From UBA922 sp035438805 (GTDB taxonomy: Bacteria > Patescibacteriota > Patescibacteriia > Magasanikbacterales > UBA922): a DNA stretch of 16,462 bases. Positions within the stretch are counted from its first letter, which is position 1, and the number at the start of each line of letters is the position of its first letter. The DNA lies in the NCBI GenBank assembly GCA_035438805.1, contig DAORJA010000018.1:1-16462 (forward strand), written 5' to 3'. Made by a program: the position numbers and the translations under genes. The notes under the pieces were generated by a model. It was not told where the DNA came from and did no database searches. It saw nothing but the letters and a program-made list of their open reading frames with translations. Positions 8,411 through 15,687 of the stretch are shown here, one piece after another.

Positions 8411-9793
8411 TTAGAGCGCAATCAGTCCTCTTATTTCTTCAACAATCTCACTCATCTTTTGTTTATTATGTGCTTCGACATTTAATCGTAATACTGGCTC
8501 AGTATTACTCTTCCGCACGCTAATCCAATACTCAGGATATTCAAACAACACTCCATCAAGTTCACTGATTTGTGCGTCTGAAAAACGCTGTCTGATTTTT
8601 TGTATCACTGCGTCAGCGTGTTCAACATGAAAATTAATTTCGCCTGAATGCGAATACTTTTCAAGTGATTTCCAACGAGCGCTCAAAGACTCATCTGTTG
8701 TCGACAGCATGAGAAGGGTCAGAAGCAATGAAAAATCAGTTGACTCTACATCATGCGTATCCTGGTAAAATAAATGAAGTGATAGCTCTGCCGCAAACAC
8801 CGCTTTCTTTTCTTTCATCATGCGTTTGATATTCGCATGTCCTACTTTACAAATTTCAGTAGTCGCACCGTGCGCTTCCCACGCTTCTTTGACACTTCTG
8901 CTCATCCGAAGATCGTAGAACATGTGCGCTCCTGGGTGTAATTTTAAGATTTCAAGCCCCACTAATCCTCCGACAAACGATGCGGGTACTACGTCGCCTG
9001 ATTCATCAACCAATCCAATACGGTCAGCATCACCATCAAGCGCAAATCCAAAATCTGCGTTATTTTCTTTTACTTTCTTTTGTAGATCCCTCAATGTCTC
9101 TTCTTTCAGGGGATTTGCTTCATGATTAGGGAATGTTCCATCTGGTTCGAGGTACAGATATTCAACTTCAATGGGCAATCTTTCTAGTAATTTTGGAATA
9201 GACACGCTCGCCATTCCATTTCCCGCATCAACCACAATTTTCATGGGTTTTATTTTTGTTATATCAACCAAACTCAAGATATATTCAATGTATTCATCAA
9301 CTATATTGTGTTTTGTGTACATTCCTTTTTCTTTTTTTTCTTCTCTATGATTTGCGTTAATCAAATCCCTCAACTCTTCCATTCCGCTTCCCGTGCCCAG
9401 AGCTAATCCGTTTTCATACGTAAGCTTAAATCCATTGTACTCTGCTGGATTATGACTGGCAGTCACCATAATACCCCCAGCATGCGCTGGATAATGTGCA
9501 CATGCAAAATTAAACACGGGGGTCGATGTAAGCCCAATATCTACGACTGATACTCCATATGCCTGAATTCCTTCAATCACTTTTTTTGCAAATATAGTGC
9601 TCGTTCCCCGCATGTCATAGCCGACCACGAGTGAGCGCTCTCTCAGAGTAACTCCCTTTTTTTCAAGTATATACGCAAACGTATTGCCTACTGACCATGC
9701 AAGTTCTTCTGAAAGTTCTGACTCCGCAAGTCCGCGAATGTCATATGCCTTAAATATGTGTTTTGGATAGCTCATAGTATGACTATATTTCAT
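8411..9793 (-). CDS. manB: Phosphomannomutase/phosphoglucomutase
   Basis: 460 residues, full length for the alpha-D-phosphohexomutase superfamily, which interconverts hexose 6- and 1-phosphates to feed nucleotide-sugar synthesis for surface glycans. The N-terminal IFKAYDIRG is typical of bacterial PMM/PGM. The phosphoserine loop TASHNP carries Ser113, the magnesium loop DGDADR is at 253-258, and the phosphate-binding loop RKSNTEPVLR is at 427-436. The sugar-recognition loop, usually Gly-Glu-x-Ser-Gly/Ala-His, reads Ala-Glu-Leu-Ser-Leu-His (335-340): Glu, Ser and His are kept, but both small residues are changed. Whether mannose or glucose is preferred cannot be read from sequence; the symbol follows common usage. 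A second in-frame ATG six codons in (9775) gives MSYPKHIF, closer to the usual N-terminus, and may be the true start. Confidence 0.93.
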   Translation of the reverse strand: MKYSHTMSYPKHIFKAYDIRGLAESELSEELAWSVGNTFAYILEKKGVTLRERSLVVGYDMRGTSTIFAKKVIEGIQAYGVSVVDIGLTSTPVFNFACAHYPAHAGGIMVTASHNPAEYNGFKLTYENGLALGTGSGMEELRDLINANHREEKKEKGMYTKHNIVDEYIEYILSLVDITKIKPMKIVVDAGNGMASVSIPKLLERLPIEVEYLYLEPDGTFPNHEANPLKEETLRDLQKKVKENNADFGFALDGDADRIGLVDESGDVVPASFVGGLVGLEILKLHPGAHMFYDLRMSRSVKEAWEAHGATTEICKVGHANIKRMMKEKKAVFAAELSLHLFYQDTHDVESTDFSLLLTLLMLSTTDESLSARWKSLEKYSHSGEINFHVEHADAVIQKIRQRFSDAQISELDGVLFEYPEYWISVRKSNTEPVLRLNVEAHNKQKMSEIVEEIRGLIAL

Positions 9794-9818
9794 CTAATCT
9801 TTTAAGACTTAATTTTAA

Positions 9819-9847
9819 TTGATTTTAGAGTAAAATTAGTATATACT
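9819..9847 (+). promoter_or_regulatory. Candidate sigma70-type promoter for the clpC group
   Basis: TTGATT (9819-9824), a 17-base spacer, and TATACT (9842-9847, five of six consensus positions). Predicted start near 9854 gives a leader of about 30 bases to the clpC ATG at 9885. No heat-shock repressor operator (CIRCE or CtsR type) was seen beside it. Spacing and both boxes make this the best promoter in the window. Confidence 0.6.
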
Positions 9848-9867
9848 ACCCTCGATACAAAAAGCAA
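9838..9867 (-). promoter_or_regulatory. Candidate divergent promoter for the mutase-HAD operon
   Basis: On the minus strand TTGCTT (9867-9862), an 18-base spacer and TATACT (9843-9838) precede the mutase start by about 45 bases. Its -10 box is the other half of the palindrome TAGTATATACTA (9837-9848) that also supplies the clpC -10 box, so the two promoters overlap and probably exclude each other. The -35 box is weak. Confidence 0.4.
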
Positions 9868-9884
9868 TCTTACTTGTCTGTTTT

Positions 9885-12464
9885 ATGGATGCACAAAAAC
9901 TTCTTGACAATTTCTCCACACATTTGAAAAATACGATCGCCCGATCGATTTCTCTTGCCGCACGCCTAAAAAAACCAGAAGTGGAGTTGCCCCATCTTCT
10001 TTATGCGCTTACCGAAGAAACCGGAAGCATTGGCGGTGAACTACTAAAAAAATTCTCAATCACTCCAGAGCTTATTAGTGCACACTTGGAAAAAACATTC
10101 CAAGAAGCCGAAGTCACTGCGCCAGATCATGTTTCTATCCCTGTTCCTAATCTAAGTACTGCTTCTCGAAGTGCGCTTGAAAAAGCGCTGCTCCGTGCCC
10201 ACGAAGAAGGACATTCCTATATTGGCACTGAACATTTACTCTTTGGAATATTGTCACTCAAAAACAGTGAGATACAAGGATTATTCTCAACTCTTTCAGT
10301 GAATGTCGGTGAACTCAAAAGCCAACTTGATATTTCTTTCCATAATGCAGAAAAATTCACTCAAATGGGGGAAGTAATGGAAATATTTGAAGAGATCCAA
10401 GGCACTCCACTTGAATCCGCTAACGAACCTGATGAAGAAGAAACGGAAGAACCAGCACCAGAAAATTCAAAACCAGATACTATGCCCGCCTCTCTCACTC
10501 GAGATCGAAAGCAGACTTCAGCAGTTGCCCTATTTACAACCAATCTCACGCATCGCCAGCATACTGAAAAAATTGATCCAGTGATTGGACGCGATGATGA
10601 GATTGAGCGCATGATCAATATTCTCTCACGAAGAAATAAAAATAATCCGATTCTTGTAGGAGAACCTGGAGTTGGAAAAACTGCGATTGTCGAAGGACTT
10701 GCCAAACGAATCGCCGAAGGAGACATTCCAGATATTTTGAAACGGAAAAAAATATTATCCCTTGATCTTACCCTTCTCGTGGCCGGGACTATTTATCGTG
10801 GAGAATTCGAAGCACGGCTCAAATCCATTATTGATGAATGTGCAAAGAACCCGAATTATATTCTCTTTATTGACGAGCTCCATAATATTATTGGAGCAGG
10901 ATCGAATCAGGGTACTATGGACGCTGCAAATATCCTGAAACCAGCGCTTGCTCGTGGACAACTACGATGTATTGGAGCCACAACCTATGATGAATACAAA
11001 AAATATATTTCTTCTGACCCAGCGCTTGAGAGACGTTTCCAAAAAATTGATGTTGATGAGCCAAGTCGTGACGCAGTACTCACCATTCTTACAGGTCTTC
11101 GGAAGCACTATGAACAATACCATCACGTAGAAATTCAGGATGAAGCCCTAGCTGAAGCGGTGCGCCTCAGCAATCGCTACATCCATGATAATTTCCAACC
11201 TGACAAAGCAATTGATCTGATTGATGAAGCATCAAGCTCAGTCAAAACAAAACAAAAAACACCAACTCCTATTGCCAAATTTGAGACGCTTGAAAAAAAA
11301 CTTGAAGAATATATTGAAAAAAAGAATCAAGCCATTGCAGATGAACGCCTGAAAGACGCGGCAAAGATTAAAGATGCTATCACCGCTCTCGAAAAAAAAT
11401 TACAGAGTGCAAAAAAAGCTGCAGAAAAAACTTCAAAAAAGAAATTAGTGAATCTTCCTTCTGTTACTCATGAACATGTCCGAGACGTACTTAGCAAAAA
11501 AATGCATATTGATCGGAGCATGCTTAATCAGAATGAATGGGAGCAATTGAAGACGTTGAAGGAAAAATTAAAAGTACACATCATGGGGCAAGATGAAGTA
11601 TTGGAAGAAGTTGTTGAGACTCTCAAAATGGCAGAGCTCGGCATTAGAGATAGTAAAAAGCCTTATGCATCATTCCTCTTTACCGGGCCTTCTGGAGTCG
11701 GCAAGACTGAACTTGCAAAACAACTTGCTGAAGCGCTATACCACGATAGCAAAGCTTTTATCCGCCTCGACATGGGAGAATTTTCTGAAGGAAACAGTAC
11801 TGCGAAACTTCTCGGCTCCCCTGCTGGATATATCGGCTACAAAGATCGCAATCCATTCCTCGAAAAATTAAAACTGCGTCCATATTCAGTACTATTATTT
11901 GATGAAATTGATAAGGCACATCCTGATGTAATGAAATTATTACTCCAGATTCTTGATGAAGGAGAAATCAGTGATACCAATGGAAAAAAAGTAAAATTAG
12001 CACATTCAATTATTATCCTCACATCAAACATCGGCGCTGAGTTATACAAATCTCAGGGAATCGGATTTGGAGATACACATAAAAGCAGTACGGAAAGTAG
12101 ACACACGCTCGAAAAAGCAATCATGGGGAAACTCAAAGAAGGTTTTTCATCAGCACTCATGAGTAGAATCAATGCGGTATGTATATTCAATCAGTTGACC
12201 GAAGCAGATGTACGCAATATTATTTTGAAACATATTGCAAAACTGAGTAATTCTCTCAATGAAAGCCAACAGATCACGATTGCAACCGATACTGACGCAC
12301 TCGAAGCTCTCGCTCGTGAGACACGGGACAAAGATTTGGGTGCACGAAACATTGAACGAAAGCTTGAGCGTATTATCGAACAACTGGTAATTGATGTAAT
12401 CTCAAAAAAGAAAAAGAAAGCATATACACTCACTCGTAAAAAAGACCAATATCTCTTAAGTTAA
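9885..12464 (+). CDS. clpC: ClpC-type ATP-dependent unfoldase (Clp/Hsp100, two AAA+ domains)
   Basis: 859 residues. An ATP-driven hexameric unfoldase that normally feeds ClpP. A double Clp N domain (about 1-150) is followed by an acidic linker (about 170-205). AAA1 has Walker A GEPGVGKT (259-266), pore loop tyrosine 304 in GTIYRGEFE, Walker B Asp330-Glu331, and ALERRF for the arginine finger. A UVR-like helical pair at about 479-512 (ERLKDAAKIKDAITALEKKL) is the ClpC hallmark and replaces the long ClpB middle domain. AAA2 has Walker A GPSGVGKT (601-608), pore loop GYIGY, Walker B Asp673-Glu674 and sensor 2 GAR. Ile726-Gly727-Phe728 sits where ClpC carries its ClpP-docking loop, so this is a protease partner, not a ClpB disaggregase. 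No clpP is in the window. It leads a five-gene run and ends 1 base before the next start. No Shine-Dalgarno motif. Confidence 0.96.
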   Translation: MDAQKLLDNFSTHLKNTIARSISLAARLKKPEVELPHLLYALTEETGSIGGELLKKFSITPELISAHLEKTFQEAEVTAPDHVSIPVPNLSTASRSALEKALLRAHEEGHSYIGTEHLLFGILSLKNSEIQGLFSTLSVNVGELKSQLDISFHNAEKFTQMGEVMEIFEEIQGTPLESANEPDEEETEEPAPENSKPDTMPASLTRDRKQTSAVALFTTNLTHRQHTEKIDPVIGRDDEIERMINILSRRNKNNPILVGEPGVGKTAIVEGLAKRIAEGDIPDILKRKKILSLDLTLLVAGTIYRGEFEARLKSIIDECAKNPNYILFIDELHNIIGAGSNQGTMDAANILKPALARGQLRCIGATTYDEYKKYISSDPALERRFQKIDVDEPSRDAVLTILTGLRKHYEQYHHVEIQDEALAEAVRLSNRYIHDNFQPDKAIDLIDEASSSVKTKQKTPTPIAKFETLEKKLEEYIEKKNQAIADERLKDAAKIKDAITALEKKLQSAKKAAEKTSKKKLVNLPSVTHEHVRDVLSKKMHIDRSMLNQNEWEQLKTLKEKLKVHIMGQDEVLEEVVETLKMAELGIRDSKKPYASFLFTGPSGVGKTELAKQLAEALYHDSKAFIRLDMGEFSEGNSTAKLLGSPAGYIGYKDRNPFLEKLKLRPYSVLLFDEIDKAHPDVMKLLLQILDEGEISDTNGKKVKLAHSIIILTSNIGAELYKSQGIGFGDTHKSSTESRHTLEKAIMGKLKEGFSSALMSRINAVCIFNQLTEADVRNIILKHIAKLSNSLNESQQITIATDTDALEALARETRDKDLGARNIERKLERIIEQLVIDVISKKKKKAYTLTRKKDQYLLS

Positions 12465-12465
12465 T

Positions 12466-13722
12466 ATGGCATCAAAAAAAGGCAACTTCGTCGCACGTTT
12501 TGCTCGCGGAGCTGCTCTTGCTGCTGCTATTGGTTCGGGCAAACCTGCTTCCGCTACATCTACTGAACAAAACCAAGCTTCTCAAATATATCGTAGTCAA
12601 AATAGTGCCAGGAATACTGCGAGACAAGCTGCGGCTGATGAAGACGAAAACACGAGTCTTGAACTTGATGATATCCAAGCAAGTCTCGAGCCAGGGGTCG
12701 GCTCAGGCCCAAATCTTCAGGCTACACCCGATGGTCGAGGGGGTGTAAAATTAAAACTTAAATTCGATGTCCCTCTCAATCAATCCAGTCGAGATCGTGT
12801 TAATGAGACAATACAAAAATTGGATCAAAAACGAAACAATCAGCGCATCCCTACCAATTCCTCCACCTCTAGTACCAACGATCAATCAACTCCATCATCA
12901 GACACACCAGAAAATATGGATATTGAGACTGAAACACCTCAGATAAATAATGATGCGGATCAAAAAGAAACAAGTGGACAATCAAGTACCCCTACTAGTG
13001 ACAAAGGAGCAGACATAGAAGAAAATCCATTTCCAATCTCTGACACTGAATCCAACCCTTCTTCCGAAGAAGCTCAAGAGAATGAGGAGGATGAAGAAAA
13101 TGAAGATGAAACAGAAGAAGACCAGAATAAATTCCTTGATCGAGCACTCAAAGAAGAGCAGATGCGAGAACAAATGCTTGAACAAGAGCGTGGGAAGAAA
13201 AAACAGGAAGTACAAAAAAAACGAAATCTTGGAATGCGAATCTTGCAACAAACGCAGCAACAGGAAATGGCATTAAAGCAGGATCAGCAGATGGCAAAGA
13301 AACTCAGCCGTGCCATGCAAATCAAACAAAAATTGGATCAAAAAATCAATAATTTGCGCCTAAAAAAATTACCCTTGCAACTTACCTTACGAGCACTACA
13401 AATCTCCAGAATGTTTATTTGGGTCGTACGCGGACTTCTACAGGTACTTATTTTTATTTGCACTCTCCTTTCATGGACAATCGTTCTTGGTATTGTTGGA
13501 TTTATATTGAAGGGTGTTGATTGGCTCTTAGCATTTATGCAACGCGGAATGAGCAAATTAATCGATATACTTGAAAAGAAAATAGATTCGATCAACGAGG
13601 ATATTGATAAAGCGAAAGAAAATCGAAAAAAAGCGATTTCTGTGATACAATCTATCCAACGACAAAAAAGAGTTGGACCCCGTCTCTCTCGTCCAAAATT
13701 TGATGTTCCACAAGCAGTCTAA
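12466..13722 (+). CDS. Coiled-coil membrane protein with acidic low-complexity region, unknown function
   Basis: 418 residues, family not recognised. In order: a basic N-terminus with a short Ala-rich stretch (8-30; too weakly hydrophobic for a sure signal peptide); a small possibly folded segment near 88-122; a long Ser/Thr/Asn/Gln-rich and then strongly acidic region (about 130-220, mostly Glu and Asp from 201 to 219); a Gln/Lys/Glu-rich helix likely to form a coiled coil (222-300); a hydrophobic segment of about 32 residues (324-355), enough for one long or two short membrane passes; and a second charged helix (362-400) ending in a basic tail. It starts 1 base after the clpC stop, so the two are almost certainly translated from one message. 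A role as membrane tether or adaptor for ClpC, or as a structural part of an envelope complex, is inference from position only. Confidence 0.85.
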   Translation: MASKKGNFVARFARGAALAAAIGSGKPASATSTEQNQASQIYRSQNSARNTARQAAADEDENTSLELDDIQASLEPGVGSGPNLQATPDGRGGVKLKLKFDVPLNQSSRDRVNETIQKLDQKRNNQRIPTNSSTSSTNDQSTPSSDTPENMDIETETPQINNDADQKETSGQSSTPTSDKGADIEENPFPISDTESNPSSEEAQENEEDEENEDETEEDQNKFLDRALKEEQMREQMLEQERGKKKQEVQKKRNLGMRILQQTQQQEMALKQDQQMAKKLSRAMQIKQKLDQKINNLRLKKLPLQLTLRALQISRMFIWVVRGLLQVLIFICTLLSWTIVLGIVGFILKGVDWLLAFMQRGMSKLIDILEKKIDSINEDIDKAKENRKKAISVIQSIQRQKRVGPRLSRPKFDVPQAV

Positions 13723-13767
13723 TCTTGTGACTCAAACTCAATACATAAAAAATAGCTATCTACAGCT

Positions 13768-15018
13768 ATGGATAAAAAACGCATACTTATCATTATTGGC
13801 TTTCTAGGTATCTGTGTACTCCTAGGATTTGCCATCTACTGGGTATTTTTTAGAAAAGCTCCAGGTACTACCATCCCCACCCAAAGCGGCACACAGACTA
13901 ATAGCGGTCTTTTCCCAGAAACTGGAGAACGTGATAATACACCTATTAGCTCAGGACAAGGTACCTTGCCTATTGGCACTGGACAGACGAATAATGGACA
14001 GACTACGGGGGGAATTACTGGATCAAACACTATCAATCGACCCAACTCAGAATCACTGATTACCAAAACAGTTGATGTGAGTATTGGAAGCCCTAGCCCA
14101 GGCCCTAGTGGAAATGCGCGATTCTATAATGAAACTGATGGAAAATTCTATACACTTGATCGCAATGGAAATGTGCGGGTCTTGAGTGATACGGTCTTTT
14201 ATAATGTTACCAAAGCTACCTGGTCACCTGAAAGCAATGAATCAATCATAGAATACCCTGATGGATCAAATATTTATTACAATTTTGAAACTAACGAACA
14301 AGTAACGCTACCTAAACATTGGGAATCTTTTTCGTTTTCCAAAGAAGGCTCCCGCATCACCGCAAAAAGCATGGGATTATCTCCTGACAACCGCTGGCTT
14401 ATTACGAGTGATCCTACAGGAAGCAATGTTTCGCTAGTTGAACCTCTCGGCGATAATGCATCGAAAGTAATGGTCGACTGGTCACCTAATCGACAGGTGG
14501 TAGCACTCTCTCTCACAGGCGATGAGATTGGAGGACAGCGACAAGAAGTGCTCTTGGTTGGACAAAACCATGAAAATTTCAAATCAATTGAAGTTGAAGG
14601 ACGCGGCCTACAAGCGCAATGGTCCCCGCAGGGTAACAAACTTCTACATAGCGTGCACAGTTCCCGAACTGACTATAAACCTGAATTATGGATCGTTGAC
14701 GCAAGTCCAGATAATGCTGGCGCAAACAGGAAACCATTAGGTGTAAATACCTGGGCATCCAAATGTACTATGGCAGATGAACGCACCGTCTACTGCGGTG
14801 TACCGACCACACTCGAAAGCGGAGCAGGATTTGCCCCTGAAGTTGCCAATTTTACTCCAGATGCATTCTACCGAATCGATACAGTCACTGGCATTAGAAC
14901 TGAGCTGAAAGCTGATAACGCGCACGTAGTTGATTCTATGTTTGTAAGTGGAGATGGTAGCGTCTTATACTTCACTGACAAAAATCAAGACGGGTTATTT
15001 AGCATTCCACTTAAATAA
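13768..15018 (+). CDS. Membrane-anchored beta-propeller-like (TolB/PD40-type) protein
   Basis: 416 residues. A single N-terminal membrane helix (6-28) after MDKKR points to an inside N-terminus and an external C-terminal domain. A Gly/Thr/Ser/Asn/Pro-rich linker (about 31-113) leads to a domain with repeated blade motifs: Trp-Ser-Pro at 152, 238 and 285, Leu-Ser-Pro-Asp at 204, and Ser-Gly-Asp-Gly at 394, each followed by a hydrophobic strand, as in PD40/TolB-like propellers. Such domains generally bind proteins or peptides. Cys333 and Cys343 could form an external disulfide. The gene follows the coiled-coil protein by 45 bases with no terminator and precedes the thioredoxin gene by 15 bases, so it is probably part of the same transcript. 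Specific function unknown; the propeller call is by motif, not by a full repeat alignment. Confidence 0.85.
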   Translation: MDKKRILIIIGFLGICVLLGFAIYWVFFRKAPGTTIPTQSGTQTNSGLFPETGERDNTPISSGQGTLPIGTGQTNNGQTTGGITGSNTINRPNSESLITKTVDVSIGSPSPGPSGNARFYNETDGKFYTLDRNGNVRVLSDTVFYNVTKATWSPESNESIIEYPDGSNIYYNFETNEQVTLPKHWESFSFSKEGSRITAKSMGLSPDNRWLITSDPTGSNVSLVEPLGDNASKVMVDWSPNRQVVALSLTGDEIGGQRQEVLLVGQNHENFKSIEVEGRGLQAQWSPQGNKLLHSVHSSRTDYKPELWIVDASPDNAGANRKPLGVNTWASKCTMADERTVYCGVPTTLESGAGFAPEVANFTPDAFYRIDTVTGIRTELKADNAHVVDSMFVSGDGSVLYFTDKNQDGLFSIPLK

Positions 15019-15033
15019 ACTTGTTTTAGTACT

Positions 15034-15687
15034 ATGGCTGAAGAATTGACGCACAAAAAAATCTACGCCGTCTTTTTTCCTGCTATCCTCCTTGGTAGTC
15101 TTGCGCTTTTTATTCAAATTATTCGGTATCAACCTCTTAATCCAAAAGTTGAACCGAACGAACAAAATGCTCTCGAAGGATTCAAAATTCCTATTCTTCC
15201 TACAGATCCAATCATTGGAAATAAAAAATCTCCGATAACCGTCGTGGCATTTGAAGATTTTTCCTGTGCTGCATGCAAAGCACAACATGATTTATTCCTT
15301 CAAGTACAAGAAAAACATCCTGATAAAGTAAAGATGGTTTGGAAAGGTATTCCCGTGAACGACTTCCCCTACCCTTCGATTGATGCGCTTCGATATGGAG
15401 TATGTGCTCATGAGCAAGAACAGTTCGACCAATTTGAAGCTTATGCTTTCTCCAATAGTGACAATCTATCAGAAGCAACACTCAAAAAAATTGGTGAAGA
15501 GATAAAATTAGATAGTGAAGAATTAGCATCATGCCTTGCGTCGGACCGCCCTAATCGCATTGTTGAACTCAACAAAAATATTGCAAACACCGTGAATCTT
15601 CAATCAGTCCCTACGCTCTTCATAGACAATGTACAAATAGAGACTCCCGGATCAATGAATGATTGGGAGCGCATACTTGGGTTATGA
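15034..15687 (+). CDS. Membrane-anchored DsbA-like thiol oxidoreductase
   Basis: 217 residues. One N-terminal membrane helix (about 11-30) anchors an external thioredoxin-fold domain of the DsbA/thioredoxin_4 type. The active site is Cys78-Ala-Ala-Cys81 in FEDFSCAACKAQH, and the cis-proline loop is SVPTLFI with Pro193. The helical insertion between these motifs includes two more cysteines (124 and 167), which is usual in this group. Family members oxidise or isomerise disulfides in exported proteins. No partner oxidase (DsbB or VKOR type) is visible in the window. The gene begins 15 bases after the propeller gene, and its TGA stop overlaps the next start as ATGA. The next product is an exported 14-cysteine protein, an obvious candidate substrate. 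The CAAC dipeptide does not by itself tell oxidase from isomerase. Confidence 0.93.
   Translation: MAEELTHKKIYAVFFPAILLGSLALFIQIIRYQPLNPKVEPNEQNALEGFKIPILPTDPIIGNKKSPITVVAFEDFSCAACKAQHDLFLQVQEKHPDKVKMVWKGIPVNDFPYPSIDALRYGVCAHEQEQFDQFEAYAFSNSDNLSEATLKKIGEEIKLDSEELASCLASDRPNRIVELNKNIANTVNLQSVPTLFIDNVQIETPGSMNDWERILGL

Noticed and set aside
12472..12555. Signal peptide at the N-terminus of the coiled-coil protein
   Set aside because: The Ala-rich stretch is short and interrupted by charged and glycine residues; the hydrophobic core is too weak to support a firm call.
12982..13260. Minus-strand frame encoding a Phe/Leu-rich hydrophobic product
   Set aside because: It is the reverse reading of the Glu/Lys-rich region of the coiled-coil gene; GAA and AAG codons read backwards give Phe and Leu, which mimics a membrane protein.
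13753..13768. Inverted repeat TAGCT...AGCTA at the start of the propeller gene
   Set aside because: Five base pairs with a six-base loop is too weak to distinguish from chance in this AT-rich spacer; no promoter boxes with good spacing were found there either.
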